From assembly GCA_937873715.1 (NCBI GenBank), contig CALMYJ010000015.1:1-64000 (forward strand): DNA of 64,000 bases, in the 5' to 3' direction. Positions 26,828 to 36,263 of this stretch are shown here, one piece after another; position 1 is the stretch's first letter, and each line of letters opens with the position of its first letter. A model generated the notes under the pieces. The model saw only the letters and a program-made list of their open reading frames with translations, did not search any database and was not told where the DNA came from. The position numbers and the translations under genes are program-made. This stretch comes from an uncultured Chitinophagaceae bacterium. GTDB taxonomy: Bacteria > Bacteroidota > Bacteroidia > Chitinophagales > Chitinophagaceae.

Positions 26828-26871
26828 GGCGCCCGTAGAAAGGGGCGCCCGTTATTCACAAAAACACACTA
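26828..26871 (-). terminator. Terminator of the giant T9SS gene, hairpin block copy 2
   Basis: GGCGCCC/GGGCGCC stem (26828-26849), followed on the minus strand by TTTTTTAT. It is preceded by the same 20-bp tail as copy 1. It lies 15 bp after the stop codon. Confidence 0.8.
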
Positions 26872-26886
26872 TGAGACAATTGAATA

Positions 26887-29800
26887 TTACTGTAGCAAAA
26901 TGCTTAACACAGCAACAGTTTTTCCAGAACCCGACAGTTCCAGTTTATACATCCCTTTTGCTACAGCTTGCTGTACCGGTATCCATTGGGTGGTACCATT
27001 ATTTTGATGATTAACTACTTTGCGTTGCAAAATGGTACCACGGGAATCTAAAAGGGTTGCTGTATACCTGCCTGCAGGAAGCTTACCCATTTGTAATCCT
27101 ATCTGGCCATTTTGTACAGGATTAGGATAAACAAAGGGTTTTGCTGCACCTAATACTACTGCTGCAATATTACTGTAGCTAACTTCCCCTGCAGCATTAG
27201 TATAACGAAGTCGGTACCGGTATGAGCCCGGGCCCGGGTTTTCGTCTATCCATTTCAGTTGACTTGTGCTGGTAAAATACCTGCCCGTTTGTACAAATGT
27301 TCCTCCATCCTTCGATTTTTCAATTACAAAACTACCTTCAGCCTCAGCAGGTATCTCCCACTCAACATCCACATTGGCATCCTGTACCCAGGCTTTAACG
27401 GCAGGCACTTCTGCCTGCTCTTTTTTACGGAAGGTGATGTAAAAACGGTTTGCTGCAGCCGAAGCGGCATCGGCAGTGATATTAAAGCTATACTCCCCAC
27501 CGTTAGTTATATCAATAGGCGTAAGTGTGCCGGCGAAATTATCTTTAAGGTATGCGGTGTAGCTGTCATCAAAATTTTCTGACCGGAAAGCTAACTTGTA
27601 GGCACTAATATTCAACCGGTGCTGTACCAGGAAGATGGTATCTTCAATACCGGGGCTTCTTCTTCTTTCTACGGATAACATTACTCCTTCTCGTTCTATC
27701 ATTAATTTTTCCCGGGTATTAAATGACAGCAGTTTTGTGGCATCCATTTCATCTACAGCATTTTTATAATTCGGGTTGTAAGTATTTGCCACGCCGTCGG
27801 CCAATATGTTTTCCTTATTTTTTACCAGGTATAAATCGGTATAAAATTTCATAATAGGGCCAAAGTCTTTGTCTTTAGTACTTAGCATTGGTCTGCTGGC
27901 CATACCAATAGTGCTGCTGGCTGTTGTTTTATCTGTTTCCCTGAAAATAATATTACCTCCCGTACCTTCTACCATAAATGCACCCGATGATTCAAGTACG
28001 CCGGGCATTGCCCCATAATTACTGTTGTTGCCGGTGTAGGTATAGCTTGGTGTGGGGGCGCCATCGCCGGAGCAGGTGATAAAGGCGCCTACGCCACTGG
28101 AGCCAATACATTTAGGATCCCACAGGTAAATGGTTTTACTTTTTCCCAATACACCATTAAAATCAATATTATCCAGTTTTACCTGCGAAGCATAAGGATT
28201 GCCCACAGCCTGCATACCCGAGGATACCATAGGAATACTAACTGTACCCAGGTTAAGTTCGCCTCGTGGGGCTAATGTGGTGGGTCTTGCATCTACAAAC
28301 TGGTCTACAATTACAATGCTCCTGTCGCCACGGGCAAAAAGCATGTATACGCCATTATGGTCGGTTAATTTAGTGCTATTGGTATTGCCCGGGGCACCCC
28401 AACCACCAGTGGTATAGTAGTAAATGCTGGGGTTATTACGAACACCCTGGTCGAAACCATTGGCTGCCACCGTACTAACGGTAATATGTGTACCATAACC
28501 CGGCCTTGGGTTGTAGGGGTTGGGGTCAAACCGGTCGGGGCATACAGCACCCTCCTGCCAGCCCTCGTTAATGGTAGGGGCATTGGCATTGTTTTTAAAT
28601 GGTGCCGTAAGCAGCCGCCATCTTCTTGAATCATACGTAAGATCCATGGGGAGGTAGCGCTCCACCTGTACTTTACCATTAACAGCAGCCAGTGCCACCC
28701 CGCCACCATCTACCGGTACTGGTGCTACCCGGGCTGTGCTTTGGTTATCGGAGCGTAATACCAGGTTATCGCTGGTACTTAAGGCTGCCCCACTGGCAAG
28801 ACTTACCCTGCCGGGTGCTGCTCCTGCCACAATGGCCAACTCGGTACCCAGTGCACAAGAAGCATTGGTATTGAGTGTAAAATCTTTAAGCAGCCGGTAG
28901 CCATTAAAAAAGTTTAAGGGGCCTGCGGTCCCCCCAATAGTAAGATTTGAGGTAGCGGAGCCGCCAATACTGCCTGTACCAGGTGCCGGGTAGCTTACTG
29001 CATTATTAATGGTAAGCGTATTGCCATTAATAAAGAAAGTACCCCTTGTAAGCCTGAACAGGTTGGCCGTAGCATTGCTTTGCAGCATCACACCGGGGCC
29101 GGTATGGTTGGTTACAAAATCAAGACTGCCGGAAATTACATCAAAGCGTACATTTTGCGTAGCGCTGCCAGTAAACCATATTTCGGCTAATGCAGCAGCT
29201 CCACCTACTACCCTTTCAATAATGGCTGCACTGATGGTGGGGTGCATTTCAACATGGCCACCCACAAATAAACGGCCTACTATATTTTGCCCGCCGGGGT
29301 TATTAATAATTTGAAATTTGGTATCTGCTTCCAGCGAATCAGTTAAATAAAAAGTATTATTAACGGTAAGTGAGCGCTGCTCGCCGGTAGCATCTGTATT
29401 AAAGGTAATAGCCACTTTGCCACCATATTGAAAATAATTGCCGCAGGTAAAATCTCGTTGACCACCAGATGACGAGAGTTGCAACAGAGAGCCGTTGGTT
29501 CTTTTTACAATAAACGAATCGGTAACAATTAGGAAGGGGCCGGTAGTGGTATTAATACCACCTGCACCCAACACAAAACGTTTTTCCCCGGCATCTGTAG
29601 GCGAATTCTGGTTGGGACAATCCCAGATAAACTTACTAAAAACCTGCCCGTGTGTTGCGCTGCTAAAATTAGCCAGCGTGGTTACTCCGCTTATCAGGCA
29701 GGCCGAATTAAAATTCCAGGTGGCTAAAGGCAGCGTGCCGTTATTAACATTATGATTATACGTGCCACCAGCCGTAACAATGGTACGTGCCGCATTGGTA

Positions 29801-32373
29801 CTGGTATAGGTACCCTGGTTGTTTACCATACCCGAAATAGTGGTTACAGCCCCGGTATTATTAGTATTGTAAGTACGGGAAGCGTTAATGTTTAAAGTAC
29901 CTACTATGAAGGATGCTGTATTAGCAGCTAAGGTAATATTTACGTTTGTGCCCATCGTTAAAGATGCCCCACCTGCAATACTCAAGTCGGTAAACGATGC
30001 ACCATCATTATCCTGGATAGTAAGTGTAACCCCACTACCCGCCTGCAAGGTAACATCGCCATTATTTATCACCAGCTTGGCAATAGTTTGTGTAGGTACA
30101 TTAGATACCACCACCCCACCGGGAGTATTAAAAATCATTACATCTGCCGCAGTAATGGACATTCGTGTTGGGCTCCAGTTGCTACTGGTGGCCCAGCTTC
30201 CGGCAGAACCGCCTATCCAGGTGTATTCGGTTGCTGCATTATAGGTGGCGCTCGTAGTGGCATAGGCTGAGTAGGCATGTGTGCCATTGGAGTTTGCCGC
30301 ATCCACCACTGTAAGTATAAGTACATAATAGGTGTTGCTGGCGGTAAAACCGGTAACACTTACCGAAGTACCATCGCCGGTATATACACAGCGGGCATTG
30401 GCATCTAACTGGTAGGCTGTGCCAGCCCCAAAAGCAGTATTGGCCGTATAAGTACCAGGAGATGCAGTAGGGGTACCGGTTGTGATAGGCGAACCGCTTA
30501 CAAATACCAGCGTGGTATGGTTGGCCGCATTATAACCGGTTGCCGCCGCCCAGTTAATAACGCCTGTTCCCCCGGCAATACTCATTACCTGGCCGGTAAC
30601 CGGGTTAGGGAGCGTGGCGGTATAAAATGCAGGCGCTGGTGTTTTATAATCAATACAGGTGGCCGAGTTGGTATAGCTGTTGATGCTGAAATAATACATG
30701 GTTCCGGCAGCAAAGCCGGTAAAGCTGCTGTAGCTGGTACCCGTAGTTTTTACCAATGCGCTGCCAGCACTAATATCGGTTTGATTGGCCGGGTCGATAA
30801 AGTCTGTTGGATCGGCGGGGTTAGCCGTATTGCTGGCCTGTATAAGGTAACCGGTAGGCGCAGGCGAGCCGCCTGCTGCCGTCCAGGTAAGGGGTATATT
30901 GCTGGTAGTAACAGCGCCAGCCCCAAAAGCTCCGGGATGGTTGGCGGGTTCGGCCAGGTTGCTGAGTGTAGTGCCATTGGCCGCACCCCCGGGAGAATAA
31001 GTGTTACCGCTATTAATGATATTAAACAGTACTACATGATAAGTGGTACCCGGGTTTAGGCCCGTAATAGTAAGGCCGCTATGGTTGCCCGAGGCATCGG
31101 TGCCATCGCCATTGTAAATACAGTAAGCGGCAGCATCATTTTGATATGCTGTACCGCTGCCAAATGTCGTGTTGGCGGTATAGGTTGTGGGCAGGCTGGT
31201 AGGTGTGCCTACTGTAACGGCGCTGCCCTGTTTTAAAAATGCCAAAATGGTATTGCTGCCAGGTACATAATTGAGGGGGCCCGTCCAGCTAAGGGTAAGC
31301 TGGCCGGTATTACAGGTAGATGGTGTGGTAAAACTAATGGCAGAAGGACTGGCAATACCCGTATATCCAGCAATTACCGATGGGCTGGGCGAATAATTAA
31401 ATGCTTTATCGGCCACGTATACTTTATAGTAATAGGCGCTATTAGGAGTAAGGCCTACATCGGTAAAACTGGTGTTGGTGCCTATATAGGCAATAGTACC
31501 CGTACCAAGGGTATTACCTGCGGCATAAATACCATTTACATTAGGCGCAGGCTCGCTGGTGGGGTTGCTGGTATACCGAACCACCACATAACCGCCGCCA
31601 TCCACGCCTGAGGCGGGGGCTGTCCAGCTTATATCTAAAGTGCTGGCCGAAAAACCAGTAACTGCAGGGCTGGTTACATCATCAGGAGCGGTTACGTCTG
31701 GCGCCGTACCGGCATATACACAAAAATCATCGAACAAATAGCCTGGGCTGGTAGCAAAACTGCCACCATTTGGTACTAAGCGAAACATGCCATAACGGGG
31801 ATTGCTGTTATTAGTACCCGTAGTGATTACAATAGTTTCTTTTGTCCATTCAAATGATGTAGCACTTACACCCAAGGTTGAGGAAGTAGCGTTACCCATA
31901 TTATTGGTACCAGCAGGGCCTAAGAAACTGCCAAAATTTCTAGCTGAACCGGAATAACCTTTCCACCAGTAAAACTGGATTACATAGCTGGTGGCATTGG
32001 CAATGGCCAAGTTAGCAGCACTTTTAGAAAGCAGTGAAGAACTTGTTGATCCACATACCCATTCCAGAGATTTACTGCCAGTACGAACGATACTTGTATT
32101 AATCCTTGCCTTACTGGTACTTCCGCTGTGTGTACCTGTCCACTTCGTAAGCTGTGTTCCTGCAGCAACTGTACCAACAGTGCTTGAGTCGGTAGCCACA
32201 TTTTCAAAATTGCCTTCCATATCTGGAAAACTGCCAATCACCTGCTGGCTACGGCCAACAGTAGCTGCCATCAGTAGGCAAATGAACAGAATAATGCTTT
32301 TGGCAATATGATGTGGATATACGGTTACGCAGTTACAGGTAAGGGGATAGGTTCTGGTAAAAATCCTTTCCAT
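26887..32373 (-). CDS. Giant T9SS-secreted multidomain surface protein
   Basis: A protein of 1828 residues from the ATG complementary to 32371-32373 (a TTG two codons upstream is the alternative). After a signal near residues 25-45 come fibronectin type III-like repeats (for example SASTLDISWTAPASGVDGGGY) and two similar blocks with QxDAxAxCxYxGDGT. A long right-handed beta-rich section with TIAKLVINNGDVTLQAGS-like repeats follows. The last 80 residues are the type IX sorting domain (PFVYPNPVQNGQIGLQMGKLP ... GMYKLEL). It is expected to be exported and anchored on the cell surface, probably as an adhesin or matrix component; the ligand is unknown. Confidence 0.88.
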   Translation of the reverse strand: MERIFTRTYPLTCNCVTVYPHHIAKSIILFICLLMAATVGRSQQVIGSFPDMEGNFENVATDSSTVGTVAAGTQLTKWTGTHSGSTSKARINTSIVRTGSKSLEWVCGSTSSSLLSKSAANLAIANATSYVIQFYWWKGYSGSARNFGSFLGPAGTNNMGNATSSTLGVSATSFEWTKETIVITTGTNNSNPRYGMFRLVPNGGSFATSPGYLFDDFCVYAGTAPDVTAPDDVTSPAVTGFSASTLDISWTAPASGVDGGGYVVVRYTSNPTSEPAPNVNGIYAAGNTLGTGTIAYIGTNTSFTDVGLTPNSAYYYKVYVADKAFNYSPSPSVIAGYTGIASPSAISFTTPSTCNTGQLTLSWTGPLNYVPGSNTILAFLKQGSAVTVGTPTSLPTTYTANTTFGSGTAYQNDAAAYCIYNGDGTDASGNHSGLTITGLNPGTTYHVVLFNIINSGNTYSPGGAANGTTLSNLAEPANHPGAFGAGAVTTSNIPLTWTAAGGSPAPTGYLIQASNTANPADPTDFIDPANQTDISAGSALVKTTGTSYSSFTGFAAGTMYYFSINSYTNSATCIDYKTPAPAFYTATLPNPVTGQVMSIAGGTGVINWAAATGYNAANHTTLVFVSGSPITTGTPTASPGTYTANTAFGAGTAYQLDANARCVYTGDGTSVSVTGFTASNTYYVLILTVVDAANSNGTHAYSAYATTSATYNAATEYTWIGGSAGSWATSSNWSPTRMSITAADVMIFNTPGGVVVSNVPTQTIAKLVINNGDVTLQAGSGVTLTIQDNDGASFTDLSIAGGASLTMGTNVNITLAANTASFIVGTLNINASRTYNTNNTGAVTTISGMVNNQGTYTSTNAARTIVTAGGTYNHNVNNGTLPLATWNFNSACLISGVTTLANFSSATHGQVFSKFIWDCPNQNSPTDAGEKRFVLGAGGINTTTGPFLIVTDSFIVKRTNGSLLQLSSSGGQRDFTCGNYFQYGGKVAITFNTDATGEQRSLTVNNTFYLTDSLEADTKFQIINNPGGQNIVGRLFVGGHVEMHPTISAAIIERVVGGAAALAEIWFTGSATQNVRFDVISGSLDFVTNHTGPGVMLQSNATANLFRLTRGTFFINGNTLTINNAVSYPAPGTGSIGGSATSNLTIGGTAGPLNFFNGYRLLKDFTLNTNASCALGTELAIVAGAAPGRVSLASGAALSTSDNLVLRSDNQSTARVAPVPVDGGGVALAAVNGKVQVERYLPMDLTYDSRRWRLLTAPFKNNANAPTINEGWQEGAVCPDRFDPNPYNPRPGYGTHITVSTVAANGFDQGVRNNPSIYYYTTGGWGAPGNTNSTKLTDHNGVYMLFARGDRSIVIVDQFVDARPTTLAPRGELNLGTVSIPMVSSGMQAVGNPYASQVKLDNIDFNGVLGKSKTIYLWDPKCIGSSGVGAFITCSGDGAPTPSYTYTGNNSNYGAMPGVLESSGAFMVEGTGGNIIFRETDKTTASSTIGMASRPMLSTKDKDFGPIMKFYTDLYLVKNKENILADGVANTYNPNYKNAVDEMDATKLLSFNTREKLMIEREGVMLSVERRRSPGIEDTIFLVQHRLNISAYKLAFRSENFDDSYTAYLKDNFAGTLTPIDITNGGEYSFNITADAASAAANRFYITFRKKEQAEVPAVKAWVQDANVDVEWEIPAEAEGSFVIEKSKDGGTFVQTGRYFTSTSQLKWIDENPGPGSYRYRLRYTNAAGEVSYSNIAAVVLGAAKPFVYPNPVQNGQIGLQMGKLPAGRYTATLLDSRGTILQRKVVNHQNNGTTQWIPVQQAVAKGMYKLELSGSGKTVAVLSILLQ

Positions 32374-32745
32374 CGGCAAATCGTTTAATCGTTCGTAAAT
32401 GAGCCGTATGGTGCGGCTGTGAATAACTATACTAGTTCAGGGGTTATTAAGGCAAAGCAGCAAAAATCTATACAAAAAATGGGCAATACAATCACTAATG
32501 CTGATACTAATGTACTCTGTTTTGCAGCCTTAAGGGAGGTTACAGGGGTGTTAATTGCGTATTTTTTTACGCAATCGTTACCAGTGGTTTTATGCAATCG
32601 TTCCCGGTACCATGTGGGGCGTTAAAAAAGGGGAAATCACTGTTTAAAGCACTGGTTTTGCGTTGCCGTATTTGCGCTTGCAGCCGACAGGTGTGGTAAA
32701 AAAAATGGGGGGGGCCAGTACAGCTTGGTAGCCGGTGGGCATACC
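32374..32745 (-). promoter_or_regulatory. Upstream region of the giant T9SS gene with paired CAATCGT elements
   Basis: No gene is present. Two similar elements lie 10 bp apart: TTTACGCAATCGTTACCA (end at 32583) and TGCAATCGTTCCCG (32593-32606). Both fit the LacI-family pattern TGNAANCGNTNNCA with one mismatch each. TGCGTA/TACGCA also forms a small dyad around 32556-32571. They lie about 190-235 bp upstream of the start codon. Confidence 0.5.
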
Positions 32746-34056
32746 TTACTTTTTATCCAGTGCCAGTATGGTTTGTAATAAAACATTTGCACCGTTGGCC
32801 ATATCGGCGGCGCTGGTATATTCCTGTGGGGCGTGGCTTATACCGCCTGCACTTGGTACGAAAATCATACCTGTTGGCGCAATCAATGCCATATTTTGAG
32901 CATCGTGGCCTGCACCACTGGGCAGGTATTTGTAGGTAAAGCCCAAAGCTTTTGCTGCCTGCATAATGATATTTTGAACAGCACTATCTGTTAAGGCAGG
33001 CATAGCATCTGGCGGCCGGTTACTGAATGTAATGACAGTGCCTGTTGCTGCTGCAATTTTTGCTGCGCTTTTTTCAACCATGCTATACAACTCCTGTATT
33101 TTTTTATACGACAAATCCCTTATTTCCATACCCAGCACCACCTTACCTGGTACAACATTGTAGGCACCGGGCCAGGCGGTAATTTTACCAATGCTGCCTA
33201 CCTGGTTGCCCGCTGCACCATTAATCACCTCATTTACTGCAATAATAAGCCTTGCAGCGGCCAGCAAAGCATCCTGCCGCAGGTGCATGGGTGTGGTGCC
33301 TGCATGGTTGGCCATACCCCGGATGGTGATATCCCAGTCGGCAATACCCACTATTCCTTGTACAATTCCAACCTGTATTTTTTCTTTTTCTAAAATTCCA
33401 CCCTGCTCCACATGCAACTCTATAAAAGCAGCCCATGCCCCTTTAGGGATAGTCGCAACTTCAATGCTATCCGGGTTGCCGCCTATAGCTTTAATACCCT
33501 CGCCTACAGTTAGGCCAAACTGGCTCCTATTTTTTAACTGGCTCAATGTAAAATTACCGGCCAGTGCCTGACTGCCTACCATACTGCCCTCTTCATCTGC
33601 GGTAATAATCAGTTGCAGCGGATGGTTGGTAAGAATATTATTTTCTTGTAAAACCTGCATCACTTCCAGTGCCCCTACAGCACCTACACAGCCATCGTAA
33701 TTGCCCCCATCGGGTACCATATCGATGTGCGAACCAAAAGCGATTGCCGGTAATGCCGGATTTTGCCCTTTTCGCATCCCTACAATATTGCCGGCATAAT
33801 CTATACTAACCTCAAGCCCTGCTTTTCTCATCTGAACAATAAACCAGTTTCTGGCATCAATATCTCCCTGCGAAAAGGCAAGCCTGTAGCCATGGCCGGA
33901 GGAGTCTTTGCCAAATTTTGACAATTCAACAATCCGGTTTTCAATACGCTGCTGATTTACGGTAATGGCTGGCCTATACCCTGCAGACTGGCCAAAAGCA
34001 GCCAACACAATGCTGGTAAAAGCATGAACAAAGAGTATGTATTTTGCCTGCTGCAT
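32746..34056 (-). CDS. Zn-dependent N-carbamoyl-amino-acid/allantoate hydrolase-like M20 enzyme, secreted
   Basis: A 436-residue hydrolase with a signal peptide (ending near LAAFGQSAG). The metal site motifs are FGSHIDMVPDGGNYDGCVG and ITADEEGSMVGSQALAG, and ELHVEQGGILE marks the AmaB/HyuC branch that cleaves carbamoyl or ureido groups. NHAGTTPMHLRQDAL is the dimerisation/substrate loop. The known family members are cytosolic; a Sec signal here suggests periplasmic scavenging in this lineage. The exact substrate cannot be read. Confidence 0.85.
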   Translation of the reverse strand: MQQAKYILFVHAFTSIVLAAFGQSAGYRPAITVNQQRIENRIVELSKFGKDSSGHGYRLAFSQGDIDARNWFIVQMRKAGLEVSIDYAGNIVGMRKGQNPALPAIAFGSHIDMVPDGGNYDGCVGAVGALEVMQVLQENNILTNHPLQLIITADEEGSMVGSQALAGNFTLSQLKNRSQFGLTVGEGIKAIGGNPDSIEVATIPKGAWAAFIELHVEQGGILEKEKIQVGIVQGIVGIADWDITIRGMANHAGTTPMHLRQDALLAAARLIIAVNEVINGAAGNQVGSIGKITAWPGAYNVVPGKVVLGMEIRDLSYKKIQELYSMVEKSAAKIAAATGTVITFSNRPPDAMPALTDSAVQNIIMQAAKALGFTYKYLPSGAGHDAQNMALIAPTGMIFVPSAGGISHAPQEYTSAADMANGANVLLQTILALDKK

Positions 34057-34166
34057 AGAGCATTACATTGAAGGTGTTATTGTTTTTGCCCGGCAGGTGC
34101 TGTATGCCGTATTTTTTTATAGTAAGGTTGGTGTTGCCGCCCCTGCCCGTAAATATAAGCAGCCGG

Positions 34167-34721
34167 TTATTTTTGGGGTGCAAGGGTTACTGGTGGCAAT
34201 GCCGACTCGTGGTACCAGGTTGCCTTCCAGGCACCATTTATTTTGGCAAAAAGCATGGAACCGGCAATATTATCTAATACAAACGTTTCGCCGGTTTTGA
34301 GGGTAAATTGCTGTTTTGCAAAAAATGTATAGAGTACTACCGATGCAGACAATACCCTTACAGCTTCTTTTTTCAGGGTGGTGGATAAAGCTGTTATCTG
34401 GCTAAAAGCATCCCCGTTAACTTTTTTCAGTCCGTTGTAATCTGTATAACTGCCATCGGGGTTTACTGCCCAAAAATCGTTTGTGTTTTCAAAAAAGGTC
34501 ATGCAACTGTCTATATCAAGTTTTTCTACCTGCACAAAAAACATCCGGCCCCTGTTGGTAACTTCTTTTTCGATGGCCTGCTTTTGGGATGGCGTTAAAT
34601 CCAACACCGCAGGCGGTTGTACTGTACTGTTGCCGGTGCATCCCCAAAACAACAAACAGCAGATAAGGAGTATGGCTGCAAATATGTATCGCAATTTGGC
34701 AACTTCCATTTTTAGTAACAT
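34167..34721 (-). CDS. NTF2-like lipoprotein
   Basis: A 184-residue protein whose lipobox LLFWGC (after a short N-terminal lead) predicts lipid anchoring. The mature part is one NTF2-like domain: LDIDSCMTFFENTNDFWAVNPDGSYTDYNGLKK is the usual helix plus strand, and NGAWKATWYHESALPP ends it. It resembles DUF4440 proteins; function is unknown. An internal ATG complementary to 34707-34709 is an alternative start. Another NTF2-like protein follows upstream (35102-36058). Confidence 0.72.
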   Translation of the reverse strand: MLLKMEVAKLRYIFAAILLICCLLFWGCTGNSTVQPPAVLDLTPSQKQAIEKEVTNRGRMFFVQVEKLDIDSCMTFFENTNDFWAVNPDGSYTDYNGLKKVNGDAFSQITALSTTLKKEAVRVLSASVVLYTFFAKQQFTLKTGETFVLDNIAGSMLFAKINGAWKATWYHESALPPVTLAPQK

Positions 34722-35029
34722 GATGATGTGTTTGTGCTATTTTAAATACAGGTTAATTGGTCAGGCAGTAGAATAACTGTATGTATTTAACCTGTTGTGC
34801 TATTAAAAACGATTCAGCCTAAGGTGTTTTATTTTTTACTGTCAGTTTCCTCTTCCGCTATGGCGGAATCGGAATGACAGCACCCTTACAACATTTTATC
34901 TAATAATGAGCATCGAAACAAGAAGGCGCTTTTATAAATATTCAACAAATCGTTGTAAGCTGTTCACTTTATTTAAAAATTGGCTGGATACTACTTTATA
35001 GTTTAATAGCACAACACGTAGTACTCAAT
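34722..35029. other. Intergenic stretch with one dispersed repeat
   Basis: No gene is visible. It contains an intergenic repeat copy (34847-34877) that recurs inverted at 51168-51198. Confidence 0.5.
34847..34877. repeat. 31-bp dispersed palindromic repeat, copy 1
   Basis: It contains TTCCGCTATGGCGGAA (a perfect hairpin). It is the exact reverse complement of 51168-51198, 16 kb away. Both copies are intergenic. Confidence 0.7.
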
Positions 35030-35057
35030 AAGGCTGTGCCAAGTATGGCACAGCCTT
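35030..35057. terminator. Strong terminator-like hairpin
   Basis: AAGGCTGTGCC (35030-35040) and GGCACAGCCTT (35047-35057) form a perfect 11-bp stem. It lies 45 bp after the stop of the minus-strand NTF2 gene. The flanking T-run is weak. Confidence 0.65.
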
Positions 35058-35101
35058 AACCGGTAGTTTTTCGTTGTATACCCATTAGTATATGGCAATA
35101 T

Positions 35102-36058
35102 TTATTGCCGTAACAAGCCTTTGCCGTAGTACGCAACTTCCGATACAATTTTTCCGTTTTCGTCAAAGCTGTTGCTAAAATGAAACGATATTGTAATCGC
35201 TTTTTTATCGGCTTTGCGTACCAGGTTAAACTTCCACCAGGAGAGTACTTCCCGGCCGTTGTCCATTTCGTACTCCAGGTAATCGGGATATCCAATCATG
35301 TCTATACTTTTAATTTCGAACTCGGTTAAAAATTTTTGCCACCCCGCTTTTTCTTCTGCTTTGGTACGGGAGGTACCGTATGGCTCGTTGATATCAACAA
35401 ACCTTACATCATCGCTGTAATAGCTCATCGATTTATCCAGATCGCCTTTTTCGTAAGCATACATGGCCTTGCGTACGGTATTGATGTAATCATGGTGATT
35501 GTAAATTTTTCCATTGGTACGGTTGGCAAAGCTGGCACCAATTTCATCCAGTACCTTACTATTACTGTAGTTCACAATAGATTTAATTTTATTATCCTTA
35601 GTAAGGCTGTACAAGCGGTGGGCACCTGCATCAATTTTTACACCGGTAGCTTTGTGTACGCCTTTAATTAGGCTCCAGGTTTGTACCCATACTTCATTGT
35701 CGGTATTCTCTTTTTTATTTTCTACCAGTTTGTATTCAATGGCATCGGGATAGGAACCCGGAAAGGTTTCTATAGTAAAATAATCCAACTCCCTGCTATA
35801 CTGCAAAGCGTTGTTCACAAAAGCCTTTTTGCCGGTACTGCTTTCGTAATTAATTGCTGTGCCGTTGTACGATTTAAAATCGTCGGTGAGGAAGCTGGCA
35901 ATTTTTGCCGAATCGCCGCTGATGGTAGCCTTCACAAACTCATTAATTACATTAAGGGAGGGGTGCTCAATAAAGACTGTGCCATTGGCTTTTTTTTGAC
36001 CTGCAGCAGTAAAAGTTGCGGCAAAGGCCAGTACAAAAAGTAATACGTTCTTTCTCAT
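35102..36058 (-). CDS. Secreted protein with two NTF2/SnoaL-like domains
   Basis: A 318-residue protein with signal MRKNVLLFVLAFAATFTAAGQ. Two similar NTF2-like halves follow: SLNVINEFVKATISGDSAKIASFLTDDFKSYNG, and YINTVRKAMYAYEKGDLDKSMSYYSDDVRFVDINEP. Each has the helix-Phe-Asp-Asp pattern of SnoaL-type domains. No catalytic residue is assignable. It is divergent from the hybrid regulator gene with 205 bp between them, so the pair could share control signals. Confidence 0.8.
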   Translation of the reverse strand: MRKNVLLFVLAFAATFTAAGQKKANGTVFIEHPSLNVINEFVKATISGDSAKIASFLTDDFKSYNGTAINYESSTGKKAFVNNALQYSRELDYFTIETFPGSYPDAIEYKLVENKKENTDNEVWVQTWSLIKGVHKATGVKIDAGAHRLYSLTKDNKIKSIVNYSNSKVLDEIGASFANRTNGKIYNHHDYINTVRKAMYAYEKGDLDKSMSYYSDDVRFVDINEPYGTSRTKAEEKAGWQKFLTEFEIKSIDMIGYPDYLEYEMDNGREVLSWWKFNLVRKADKKAITISFHFSNSFDENGKIVSEVAYYGKGLLRQ

Positions 36059-36263
36059 TTTAAGTTTGGTTTAAGTGTGGGTGTAAAGCTCATACCTAAA
36101 CGCTTTTTTTGTGAGTATTTTTCAGGCATTTTACCTGAGGGGTATAGCATTGACCCGGACAAATTGTGCAGCACCGGGATAAATTCCGCATTTTGGCCAA
36201 CAATGCTTAAAACCATGCCTTTCAAACAGTTAAAAAGTTGCCAAAGCATTTATCTTTATATGA

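Larger units (their letters stand above)
26299..26886. other. Gene-free region with duplicated terminator and operator elements
   Basis: Apart from a 32-codon minus-strand ORF (26593-26691, unsupported) there is no gene. The region holds two copies of a hairpin-plus-20-bp block (26394-26440 and 26828-26871) and an exact 22-bp copy of the upstream element of the next gene (26693-26714). The combination looks like the remains of a paralogous locus. Confidence 0.55.

Noticed and set aside
32562..32606. CcpA catabolite-repression sites
   Set aside because: The match to the cre pattern is real, but Bacteroidota lack CcpA; at most a different LacI-family protein could bind.
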